In this document: one piece after another, positions 23,558 to 31,660 of the stretch | How the letters are laid out: each line of letters starts with the position of its first letter | How positions within the stretch are numbered: the stretch's first letter is position 1 | Assembly: GCA_964466055.1 (NCBI GenBank) | Contig: CAYXLW010000002.1 | Coordinates: forward strand, 224,362 to 288,361 | Direction: 5' to 3' | DNA: 64,000 nt | Source of the DNA: CAYXLW01 sp964466055 | Lineage (GTDB): Bacteria > Patescibacteriota > Gracilibacteria > GCA-2401425 | Notes under the pieces: generated by a model | What the model was told of the DNA's origin: nothing | The model's input: the letters and a program-made list of their open reading frames with translations, nothing else | Database searches by the model: none | Made by a program: the position numbers and the translations under genes

Positions 23558-26227
23558 CTAAAGACAAGAAGGACAAGCAACATTTGTAGTCCATTCTGTT
23601 TCAGGAATAACAATAGGACCTCCATGATCCGATCCACCAATAACAGGAGCAACCAAAATTCTCCTATTAGAAGGAATCGCTTTTGGTGGTGGAGTTTTAG
23701 GATTAAATCTTTGATTCATAGTTACATAAAACTGTGGAAACAATTGCTTAACTGAAACACTAGATTCATCAACACTAGCAAACTGAAGGGTATTCTCATT
23801 CCTAACAGTTCTAGAAGGAGTTTTGTAAAAAGCATCTATAATATAAACCGCATTAACTGGAACTATGGGATGTTCAACAGTTAAATTTGCTGTAAAACCT
23901 CCTGTTTGCGCACCATTAAAAATGGTAACTGGAGAGTGTGCAACGTTAATAAACTTATTCTCAGATATAGGTAAAGTAATATCATTACCATTATTACTCA
24001 CAAACATTTCTTGCCCTGCTGTTACAACCATGTACATATCTTTTTCTTCATCTTCTTTATTTTCATCTTTATCTTCTTTTACGCTAACCGTATTCAATAA
24101 ATAAAATGCAAGATATTGATCAATTATCTTTCCATCTTTTTTCAAAAATGTATTTTTTAAAGTTTGGGTATTTAAAACATATCGACTTGAACTTATATCA
24201 ACTTTCCCTTCACTATTAACATATTTATAATTTTTATCTTTAATACTTTTTAAAGTATCAACTTTATAAATTTCATTAATATTAAAATGCTTTCTAAGAG
24301 TAAGAACTTCTGCCTGAGATTGTATTTGTGAGTTATCAAACAAAACTCCAGTTTCTCCACGATAATCTTTTTTAGGCTGAGCAAGAACTATTAATTTCGA
24401 ATTATCTGTATCTATCCAAGGAATTTTTATCACAAAAGAAAGCCCTGGTCCTACTTCTTGCATATTTTCATCCAACATTTTTACTTCATACATTCCGGGT
24501 TGGCTTATCTCAGTAATTTCATAATTAAATAAATTTTCTTGTGCTAAATGTTTTGTAATTATCGGAGTTTTATCTTCACTCATAACATCAAAAACTTGAA
24601 TTTCTTTTACTTTTTGGAAAATATTAATTTCTGAAGATTTTGTTAATTCCTGTTTTGCATTTTGTAACCCAGTTTTAGCTGAATTAATTTTTTTATTCGC
24701 CCCTCGAATTATTTCATTTATTGCATCTATTGCATCTTTAGCAGTATTTGCTCGTGCCAAAGCTAATGCCTCTTTAGCATTTTCTATTTCAAGATAATCT
24801 TTAGCTTCCTTTACTTTCCTTTCTGCATCTATAATAATATTTTCTGCAGTTGTAACAGCACTAGTTGCATTTGCAATTTCTTCGTCAGTAGCCTCTTCAT
24901 CTGCTTTTTTAGCTAAATTTGCTTGTGCAACAACAAGAGCCTTTCGTTTATTATCAAGCCTATTTTCAGCAACTGTTAATTTATTTTCTCCATCTGATAT
25001 CGTGGTTTTTGTAATGTTAAGAATTGCATTTGAATCACGAATTATATCAGCATATCCTTTTGCCTCTAAAGTAGCATCAGTAGCGACTTTATCTGCATTA
25101 AGTGCTATCTCTGCCAAATCTCTAGAAATAGCTTCTGAATCTTTCCATTTTTGGTATGCATTTTTATCAACAATTAAAAAATCCTCAAATAATTTGAAAT
25201 GAAAATTTAGTTTTTGTGATTCAATCAAATAGGGAATTGCACTTAGTGCTTTATTGAGATTTTTTTGAGATATTATATTTGGATCATTAGCTCCAACTAC
25301 TTCAACATCTAAGGAAATTGTTAAATCATCAGCATTATTTACTGTAACAATAATAGTTTGTTTAAAACTATCTTTAACCTTTATTTGAAGTACACAATTA
25401 TTGTTTAGTTTTTTTATTTCCCATTTATCAGATGTTTGGGTATTACTTAATACATCTTCATTTTTTATTTCAGTATCATCCATTATAACTAGCCTATTAG
25501 TTGGTGATAGTTTGTTACTATTATCCCAATCTTCATTTGTTGTTTCAATAACTGAGTACCAAGATATTGAATCTGGTGTTTTAATAAATTCTTCTCTTCG
25601 ATAACTCCTACAAGCATTTAAATAGATATTACTACCTGCAATCACCTTATATTTTATTTCATGACTTTCTTCCCAAAGTTGCAAAATATGGCTAAGAATG
25701 GAATCATTTAAAATAGATAAATATTCTGGAAGACTTTGTAATTCTTTTAAAGTTTTTGCTATAAACTTTTTACCTCCTGTTTCATTGTCTTCCCAAATAG
25801 CATTTTTTTCTTCTAAACTAAGCTGTACTTCCTCAACATTTTCACTACTTAAAAATCCATTATTCATTCTATTATACTTTATAGTTTCTTTATGTGTTGT
25901 CATCGCAGCAGTTTCTTTATATACATTTTGATCTAATGGATTTATAAAGTCTAAAATAATATTATCATTCTCTTGTTTTAGATCTATGAAACTTGGAATT
26001 TTATAATTTAAATTCACTGAAACATCTGTGTCATCATTCTTTTTAATTTCAGTTAATCCTTCTACTTGAATTTGTCTCCCTTTCTTAATATCTATTTTTT
26101 CTCCATCAGTAAAATTTAATATAGTTGCATTTCGATATTCATTTGTAGTTATAGTTATTCCTGCATAAACTTGAGCGCTGAATAGCACTAATAAGATTAT
26201 TCCAAAATATATAAAAGACTTCTTCAT
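23558..26227 (-). CDS. Large exported surface protein, paralogue 1 (889 aa)
   Basis: Exported protein of unknown function. MKKSFIYFGIILLVLFSAQVYA is a signal peptide. The mature protein parallels its 780-residue neighbour (26242-28584) along nearly the whole length: GITITTNEYRNATILNFTDG, the VSVNLNYKIPS strand, IWEDNETGGKKF, NIYLNACRSYRR, SQPGMYEVKMLDENMQEVGPG, LFDNSQIQSQAEVLTLRKHF, TAGQEMFVSNNG and FYKTPSRTV. It differs by a helical coiled-coil insert (about 350-530, many Ala/Lys/Glu) absent from the paralogue. The C-terminus ends in ACPSCL without an anchor. It is the last gene of the minus-strand surface locus headed by an ECF sigma factor. Beta-rich, adhesin-like architecture is inferred. 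Confidence 0.75.
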   Translation of the reverse strand: MKKSFIYFGIILLVLFSAQVYAGITITTNEYRNATILNFTDGEKIDIKKGRQIQVEGLTEIKKNDDTDVSVNLNYKIPSFIDLKQENDNIILDFINPLDQNVYKETAAMTTHKETIKYNRMNNGFLSSENVEEVQLSLEEKNAIWEDNETGGKKFIAKTLKELQSLPEYLSILNDSILSHILQLWEESHEIKYKVIAGSNIYLNACRSYRREEFIKTPDSISWYSVIETTNEDWDNSNKLSPTNRLVIMDDTEIKNEDVLSNTQTSDKWEIKKLNNNCVLQIKVKDSFKQTIIVTVNNADDLTISLDVEVVGANDPNIISQKNLNKALSAIPYLIESQKLNFHFKLFEDFLIVDKNAYQKWKDSEAISRDLAEIALNADKVATDATLEAKGYADIIRDSNAILNITKTTISDGENKLTVAENRLDNKRKALVVAQANLAKKADEEATDEEIANATSAVTTAENIIIDAERKVKEAKDYLEIENAKEALALARANTAKDAIDAINEIIRGANKKINSAKTGLQNAKQELTKSSEINIFQKVKEIQVFDVMSEDKTPIITKHLAQENLFNYEITEISQPGMYEVKMLDENMQEVGPGLSFVIKIPWIDTDNSKLIVLAQPKKDYRGETGVLFDNSQIQSQAEVLTLRKHFNINEIYKVDTLKSIKDKNYKYVNSEGKVDISSSRYVLNTQTLKNTFLKKDGKIIDQYLAFYLLNTVSVKEDKDENKEDEEKDMYMVVTAGQEMFVSNNGNDITLPISENKFINVAHSPVTIFNGAQTGGFTANLTVEHPIVPVNAVYIIDAFYKTPSRTVRNENTLQFASVDESSVSVKQLFPQFYVTMNQRFNPKTPPPKAIPSNRRILVAPVIGGSDHGGPIVIPETEWTTNVACPSCL

Positions 26228-26241
26228 TAACAGATTAAATT

Positions 26242-28584
26242 TTATTTAAATTTTGATTTTGCCTCAGAAATTTGTGCATCAGTACAAGGACTTGGCCTAC
26301 AAGTAATAGTATAAGTTCTTCTTGTTTCACCTTCTCCTACACATTCATCTGTATAACTTACAGAAACCGCTGATATTTCAGGAGGCGGTGCTGGAGGTGG
26401 CGGGATAGGAGGATCAAATTGTGAATCAATAATATTTACAGGTTTAGGAAATGTTTGAACTAAAAAAATAGAATATTCATCGGTGCTAGCAATTTGTAAT
26501 GTATTTTGATTACTTAAAGTTTTTAATGGTGTTTTATAAAATGCTTCAAGAGAATAACTCACATTAATTGGGAGAATTGGATACTTAGAAATAAGATCAG
26601 TAGAAAATTTACCCGTTTGTGCATCACTAGGAATAATTACAGATTCATTAGCAAGATTAAGAAATTTATTTTTTGAGATAGGAAAAGAAAATTTCTCTCC
26701 ATTATCTGTTACAAATATCTCTTGTCCTGCTGTAATAATAAAATGACTTTTTTTATCATCTCCTGTTTTTGTTTCGTTTAAAATGTAAAAAGCAAGATTC
26801 TGGTCTTCTATTTTCCCAGTTTTAGAGTTTTTTAAAAATTTCTCTTTCAATATATTTTTATTTAATAAGTATCTTGAAGAGCTTATATCAATCAATCCTT
26901 CATCATTCTCTTCTGATTTATAATTATTATCCTTAAGTAAATTTAGCGCATTTGAATATATTTTTTTAATATTAAAATGTTTCTGAAGAGCCTCAACCTC
27001 TTCATTTGTTTGTACTTGAGTCCCATCAAACAAAACCCCTGTTTCACTTCTGTAATCTTCATTTAACTGAGAAAGTACTATTATTTTAGATTTATCAATA
27101 TTAAGCCAAGGTATATGTAGAATAAAGCCATGTAACCCAGTTGTTACTGGTTTTCTATTTGAATCTAGCAATTTTACTTCATATAAACCAGGTTGAGAAA
27201 CTGTAAATTCGAATGAAAAAATATCTTCCTTTCCATTTGGACCATTTAGAGATTTATTTATTATAGGAACAGCATCAATTTCTGAACTCATGGTATTAAA
27301 AACTTGGATAATATCGATATTATTTACCATACTGCCAGTTGTAGCCATTAACTTTAACATATTAAGCTGATTTATAGCCATTAATGCACTACTCCTAAGC
27401 ATTTGGTATGTGTTGAACTTTTCATTATTATTAGGATCTGCATTGGCAATATCATATGATTCCTTTGCTTTATTAATAGCTATTTGAGTTGTAGATGTGG
27501 CATCAACAATAGAGTCTGAAGAACTGCTAGGGAAAAGGTGCCTGAACCTTTCAAATGAGAATTTAAAATCTTCAGATTCAATTAAATATGGCATACTCAC
27601 CCCTGAAGCCTTATCTAATTCTGATTGAGAAATAAATCCTTTGGTGTTTGTATCATTTGTAACTTCAACATCTAAAGTAACATGTAGATCATCTGCGTTG
27701 TTTATTATTAAAATAAATGTTTGCTTAAAACTATCATGAACTTTTACTGTTAGCACACAATTGTCATCTGAAGTGAAAGTTTCCCAATTAGTTGAAATAG
27801 CATCATTCGAAGATATTATTGTATTTTTTATTTCAGAATCATTCATTAAGGTTATATAACTTGGAACGCTTAATTTTTTTATTTCCTCATCTTTCCAGTC
27901 AGCATTTAATATTTCATTTTTTGCGAACCATTCTATTTTATCATTCTCCTTTCTACTATAACTGCTACATGCATTTAAGTAGATATTGCTTTCAGGCAAT
28001 ACTTTATAATTAAGTGCATGACTTATTTCCCATAAATATAATATTTTTTCTTTTGCATCACTATTTATATCTTCCCAAACAGGAAGATTTTTTAATTCTT
28101 CAAGTGATTTTGATCTAAATTTCCCTACTCCTTCTTTTTCTTCTTCCCATATTATATTTGATTGTTCTTCTGTTAAGTTTAAGTCTGTTATGCTAAAGCT
28201 ATTAACAAGTCCAGTATTAGTTCTATGATATTTGATAATTTCATCGTGTGTAGTTATTGCTAGTGTTTCGTTATATAATTTTTCATTTAATGGGTTATTT
28301 ATATCCATAATTATACTTTCATCGTTATCTTTTAAATCTATAATACTTGGTATTTGGTAATTTAAATTTACTGACACTTCAGTATTTTCATTTTTTTTAA
28401 TTTCTGCAATTCCTTCTATGTGAACAGGTTTCCCCTCTTTTACATCTATTTCTTGACCTTCTGTGAAATTTACAATTGAAGCATTTTTATATGTATTTGT
28501 TGTAATAGTCATTCCTGCATATGTTTGAGATATGGATAAAGTAAGAAAAATTATTACGGCAAATGTTTTTATTATTTTGTTCAT
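26242..28584 (-). CDS. Large exported surface protein, paralogue 2 (780 aa)
   Basis: Tandem paralogue of the downstream 889-residue gene, 14 bases apart, so a duplication within one operon. The signal peptide is MNKIIKTFAVIIFLTLSISQTYA. Its N-terminal domain (MTITTNTYKNASIVNFTEG to about 330) contains LTEEQSNIIWEEEKEGVGKF and NLPVWEDINSDAKEKILYLWE. A related pattern appears in the VirB6-like protein at 56080. The C-terminal region has a Pro-rich spacer (PPIPPPPAPPPEIS) and a Cys-containing tail (DECVGEGETRR, CRPSPCTDAQ). No membrane anchor is seen, so it is secreted or surface-assembled. Function unknown. Confidence 0.75.
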   Translation of the reverse strand: MNKIIKTFAVIIFLTLSISQTYAGMTITTNTYKNASIVNFTEGQEIDVKEGKPVHIEGIAEIKKNENTEVSVNLNYQIPSIIDLKDNDESIIMDINNPLNEKLYNETLAITTHDEIIKYHRTNTGLVNSFSITDLNLTEEQSNIIWEEEKEGVGKFRSKSLEELKNLPVWEDINSDAKEKILYLWEISHALNYKVLPESNIYLNACSSYSRKENDKIEWFAKNEILNADWKDEEIKKLSVPSYITLMNDSEIKNTIISSNDAISTNWETFTSDDNCVLTVKVHDSFKQTFILIINNADDLHVTLDVEVTNDTNTKGFISQSELDKASGVSMPYLIESEDFKFSFERFRHLFPSSSSDSIVDATSTTQIAINKAKESYDIANADPNNNEKFNTYQMLRSSALMAINQLNMLKLMATTGSMVNNIDIIQVFNTMSSEIDAVPIINKSLNGPNGKEDIFSFEFTVSQPGLYEVKLLDSNRKPVTTGLHGFILHIPWLNIDKSKIIVLSQLNEDYRSETGVLFDGTQVQTNEEVEALQKHFNIKKIYSNALNLLKDNNYKSEENDEGLIDISSSRYLLNKNILKEKFLKNSKTGKIEDQNLAFYILNETKTGDDKKSHFIITAGQEIFVTDNGEKFSFPISKNKFLNLANESVIIPSDAQTGKFSTDLISKYPILPINVSYSLEAFYKTPLKTLSNQNTLQIASTDEYSIFLVQTFPKPVNIIDSQFDPPIPPPPAPPPEISAVSVSYTDECVGEGETRRTYTITCRPSPCTDAQISEAKSKFK

Positions 28585-28639
28585 TATAAAGGTTATTTTA
28601 CGTTATAGAGAGAGGTTTTAAACCGATCTCTACAAAACC

Positions 28640-28667
28640 GTAGGCGACATTCGCGAATGTCGCTTAC
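28640..28667 (-). terminator. Palindrome after the 255-aa exported-protein gene
   Basis: GCGACATTC (28644-28652) and GAATGTCGC (28655-28663), extended by GTA/TAC ends. It lies five bases past the stop of the minus-strand gene at 28673. It may be a terminator or a relative of the REP-like family, whose core is also ATTCGCGAAT-like. No U-run is present. Confidence 0.45.
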
Positions 28668-28672
28668 TCAAT

Positions 28673-29440
28673 TTATTCAACATTAGCTTCTTCTTCCAAT
28701 ACTTCTGCTTTCCATTCATCTCCTAAAGTACTCACCGTTACATTTTCTCCTATAATCTTATATTCCCCAGGCAGTGCAAAAAAAGAAAATCTTCCACTGA
28801 AATTTGTAGTAAAAACTCCTTTATATTTCTCAGGTGTAGCAACTGTTTCATTAATTATTTTATCATTCATCATCAGCTTAACTATTGTTCCTGGTTTTGC
28901 TCCTCCATAAATAGTTGGATCTAAAGGTATGTCAACTCTTATTGGTTCTTCATATTTACGAATAGGATTTGTATTTGCACTTTCGTCATTTTTCCCTAAG
29001 TAGATATTTTTATAACTCATTTCTTCAATACTCTTCAAAAATCCATCGTCAATAGCTTCTCCATTTTTTAAGTTATATAGAGTTGAAGGAAATACAAAAT
29101 TTTCACCATTTTTATAAATGATTGTTTCTGTATTATTCGGCTCATAACCTGGTATAAGTGAATTAACATCTAAATAATAAGAATCTTCTCTTAAAGAGAA
29201 ATTGTAGTTCCCATCATCAGTTACAATTACTGTATATTCATTAGGTCTAAGCCATGGAAAGGGATTAGGTTCTTTTTGAAAAAAGAAAGATTTTAGTGTA
29301 AATTTTATAGTATAATCCGAAACTATTTTTTTAGTCCAAACATCATAAATAGCTCCTGAAATTGAACTTTCTGAACCATTTGCTATAACAATTAATGGGA
29401 AGAGAATTGAAATAATTACAGTCCAAAAAATCTTTTTCAT
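28673..29440 (-). CDS. Exported protein with carboxypeptidase-regulatory-like (Ig-fold) domains, 255 aa
   Basis: MKKIFWTVIISILFPLIVIA is a signal peptide. The mature part reads like one or two transthyretin/CnaB-type beta sandwiches: SISGAIYDVWTKKIVSDYTIKFTLKS near the start and GVFTTNFSGRFSFFALPGEYKIIGE near the end, both typical of carboxypeptidase-regulatory-like domains. A linker of about 70 residues separates them. It contains no Cys and no anchor. It lies within the ECF-headed surface locus, about 90 bases before the paralogue pair. A structural or adhesive surface role is inferred from architecture only. Confidence 0.65.
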   Translation of the reverse strand: MKKIFWTVIISILFPLIVIANGSESSISGAIYDVWTKKIVSDYTIKFTLKSFFFQKEPNPFPWLRPNEYTVIVTDDGNYNFSLREDSYYLDVNSLIPGYEPNNTETIIYKNGENFVFPSTLYNLKNGEAIDDGFLKSIEEMSYKNIYLGKNDESANTNPIRKYEEPIRVDIPLDPTIYGGAKPGTIVKLMMNDKIINETVATPEKYKGVFTTNFSGRFSFFALPGEYKIIGENVTVSTLGDEWKAEVLEEEANVE

Positions 29441-29467
29441 AGTTTATATGGTTAGAGGGGTATTAGA

Positions 29468-29520
29468 AGAGGTTTAACCTTGTATACAATTTCTTTTTTG
29501 AGATAAATATGTGTTTATTT
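29468..29520 (+). repeat. Dispersed repeat, copy 2 (about 53 bp)
   Basis: Begins AGAGGTTTAACCTTGTAT and matches copy 1 at 9864-9916 in inverted orientation. Here an additional short inverted arm (GATTAAACCTCTT, about 29536-29548) lets the unit fold back on itself just past the end of the lipoprotein gene (minus strand), so it could terminate that gene. Confidence 0.5.
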
Positions 29521-29552
29521 TTGTTTTGAATTTAAGATTAAACCTCTTGGTT

Positions 29553-30032
29553 TTATTTTTTAACTTTTAAAGTAAGAACCGAATTAATATTTCCTACAAA
29601 TATTTTTATAGTTGAACCTTCTTTATATTCTGCCTTATCAAATTTAAAGTTTCCCAAAAAGTAATAATCTTGATCAAAATTTTGAGATACTAATGAATTT
29701 TGTGATTTATTCCAATAAACACCTTCATCTCCATCTATAAGATAAAAATATTCATTATCTGGCTCCTGTAAAATAACAGATAAATCTTGTTTATTGTTTT
29801 TAAAACTTTCAGGAATTTTTACACCTAAAGATAAAACACTTCCAAGCTTATAATCTATATTCTTAATTGGACCATTACTTTTGCTTTTACTTGAATCATA
29901 AATAAGAAATTCTTGATTATTTTGAGTAATATTTGCTTGAAATAATGAGGCATTACCCCATGTACATCCTGATATTAGAAGCAAAATAAATGAAAAAAGA
30001 ATTGATGATGGTTTATTCATAGTCATTATCAT
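29553..30032 (-). CDS. Predicted lipoprotein, about 155-159 aa
   Basis: Signal peptide with a lipobox: SFILLLISGC, with Cys about 23 residues in, so it should be diacylated and anchored to the outer face of the membrane. The ATG at 30032 (MIMTMNKPSS) and the ATG at 30020 (MNKPSS) are both possible; the second gives a more standard signal peptide. The mature part is beta-rich (KLGSVLSLGVKIPES, FYLIDGDEGVYWNKS) with no family recognised. It overlaps the end of the upstream gene (30013-30558) by up to 20 bases, which implies translational coupling. Confidence 0.65.
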   Translation of the reverse strand: MIMTMNKPSSILFSFILLLISGCTWGNASLFQANITQNNQEFLIYDSSKSKSNGPIKNIDYKLGSVLSLGVKIPESFKNNKQDLSVILQEPDNEYFYLIDGDEGVYWNKSQNSLVSQNFDQDYYFLGNFKFDKAEYKEGSTIKIFVGNINSVLTLKVKK

Positions 30033-30558
30033 TAAAGTAGTTTTGTCGTTTTTTTATAAAAATAAAAATAGCAGATCCTACTGCAATTAAAAACACAAAT
30101 CCTATTAATACAAGTTTTGTATTGCTAATGCCTTCATTTTCAGTAACTTCCTCATCAAAAACTCTTTCTAAAACTACAGTTTTTTCTTTTTCTTTATTTA
30201 AATTATCAATCTCTTCAATGGCAGAAACAGAAGTAGCATTTTCTTCTGATGTATATTTAAATATACCTTCATAAACTTTTTTTTCATTATGATTGAAAAT
30301 CTGTAATATTACTTCATCTCCGTAACTAATTTCTTGGCTTAATGGTATTTTAAGTATGCTACTTGAATCTGGAAAACCACTTCCAATTTCGGTTTCTTGA
30401 AATATTATTGAATGAAAAAAATAATTATAATCACTAGTTCCAGTAATTAAGCTTGGCGTTTCAAACTTTATACTCACTTCTTTTTCGTATGCAAAAGCAA
30501 ATGTAGTTAAAGATGAAAGAATTGATATTAAAACAAAAAATGATAATACTTTTTTCAT
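30013..30558 (-). CDS. Exported single-pass membrane protein, 181 aa
   Basis: N-terminal signal peptide (MKKVLSFFVLISILSSLTTFAFA), an extracellular beta-rich domain of about 100 residues and a Glu-rich linker. A C-terminal helix follows (LVLIGFVFLIAVGSAIFIFI, about 148-168), then a short basic cytoplasmic tail (KKRQNYFNDNDYE). This is a type I membrane topology. No family recognised. It overlaps the lipoprotein gene downstream and lies about 135 bases beyond the pilin-like gene, from which it is separated by a terminator hairpin, so it probably starts its own transcript. Confidence 0.65.
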   Translation of the reverse strand: MKKVLSFFVLISILSSLTTFAFAYEKEVSIKFETPSLITGTSDYNYFFHSIIFQETEIGSGFPDSSSILKIPLSQEISYGDEVILQIFNHNEKKVYEGIFKYTSEENATSVSAIEEIDNLNKEKEKTVVLERVFDEEVTENEGISNTKLVLIGFVFLIAVGSAIFIFIKKRQNYFNDNDYE

Positions 30559-30645
30559 ATGGTGTTTTTTAAAACAAAAATCATAGATATTTTATCTAAT
30601 TTATTTTTATAAATCTATTCTTTTAATTTATTTATGCTCAAATAA

Positions 30646-30674
30646 AAAAACGATACTTAAAAAGTATCGTTTTT
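30646..30674 (-). terminator. Terminator after the pilin-like gene
   Basis: ACGATACTT (30650-30658) pairs with AAGTATCGT (30662-30670) around an AAA loop, flanked by an A-run and a T-run that extend the stem and give a U-rich tail in both directions. It lies 22 bases past the pilin-like stop codon. Confidence 0.85.
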
Positions 30675-30695
30675 AGTTTTTGTTTATTCTTTAAA

Positions 30696-31301
30696 CTAGC
30701 TAATAGCTGAAACTATGAAAGAAATTATTTGTGGAGCAAAAAATGCAATAATCGCACCAATCACTGCTCCAATCATAGCTTTTCGAGCAGTTGCAATTTT
30801 CTCATCATTTCCTGCTGCACTAGAGTACATAATACCTCCGTAAATAAACACTATTACAGATATCCCCATTGCGATTGTAGATAAAAAACTTGTGATTTTA
30901 ACAACAACATCAGAAACTGATTGATCAGAATCTCCAAACATATCATTGCCATCTAACCCATCACAGTTTTCATCTAAACCATTTTTAGGCACATCCGACT
31001 GACCTTTATTAAAATTTCTTCCATTTAAAGGACCTTCAACTTTTGAAATATCATATAATCCAGAATCTTCATCAATTATTTTTGTATCACAAACTTCAGG
31101 TTCAATTCCTTTTTTAAATTGTATATCGCTACATTCTTTTTCTTTTTTTATATCTGACCAATTATCTTGACACCCTGTGTCTCCAATCTCTATACATCCA
31201 CTGTAAACAAAGTATCCATCCTTGTCTTCATCTATACACGAAGCTCCTAGAGCTATACCTGTAAAAATAAAAAAACTAAATAAAAAGCTAAAAGTTTTCA
31301 T
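30696..31301 (-). CDS. VirB2-like pilin with MopE-type metal-binding N-domain
   Basis: Exported two-part protein. After a signal peptide (MKTFSFLFSFFIFTGIALGA) comes a Cys/Asp-rich region of about 100 residues. It contains CIDEDKDGYFVYSGC, GDTGCQDNWSD and KNGLDENCDGLDGND, resembling the MopE-like motif (D-x-D-x-DG-Y-C ... NG-DENCDG) thought to bind metal ions, possibly calcium. The C-terminal 75 residues have two hydrophobic helices around a small charged turn: ITSFLSTIAMGISVIVFIYGGIMYSSAAGNDEKIATARKA, then the second helix to ISFIVSAIS. This is the VirB2/TrbC-type pilin pattern. Processing between the two parts, or display of the metal domain on a pilus, are both possible. A simpler pilin-like protein is encoded at 59530. 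Confidence 0.75.
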   Translation of the reverse strand: MKTFSFLFSFFIFTGIALGASCIDEDKDGYFVYSGCIEIGDTGCQDNWSDIKKEKECSDIQFKKGIEPEVCDTKIIDEDSGLYDISKVEGPLNGRNFNKGQSDVPKNGLDENCDGLDGNDMFGDSDQSVSDVVVKITSFLSTIAMGISVIVFIYGGIMYSSAAGNDEKIATARKAMIGAVIGAIIAFFAPQIISFIVSAIS

Positions 31302-31372
31302 AAAATAATTGTTAAGAAAATACTAAACTTGGTTTAAGTTTACAAAAAAAACAAACTAAGTCTAGAGAAAAA

Positions 31373-31561
31373 TTAATTTGTTCCAATACTTTTGAATTTC
31401 CCCCATTTACAGCACCTTGTTGTATATCTCCTATCGCAATAAATGGAATGACAATTCTCATCTATAAATATTGCCCAATTTCTTAATGAATCTTCTGGTA
31501 TCTCACCATTTCCTTCTTTATTCATATTACATACATTTGTATCACAGCTATTAGTTGTCAT
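31373..31561 (-). CDS. Small Cys-rich ORF, 62 aa (doubtful)
   Basis: A short frame with six cysteines (MTTNSCDTNVC near the start; CHSIYCDRRY and RCCKWGK near the end), no signal peptide and no recognised family. It lies between the pilin-like gene and the 1466-residue gene, same strand. A second frame in the same DNA (starting MRIVIPFIAIGDIQQGA near 31461) is about as plausible, so a frameshifted remnant is an alternative. The reading frame could also be fortuitous. Confidence 0.35.
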   Translation of the reverse strand: MTTNSCDTNVCNMNKEGNGEIPEDSLRNWAIFIDENCHSIYCDRRYTTRCCKWGKFKSIGTN

Positions 31562-31660
31562 TTTTATAATTTTATGAATCTAACATTTTAATTTAATTTT
31601 ATAGGAGCAACAAAAATATTGCTCCCATAAAATAATAAAATTATTTTTAATTTACAAACA

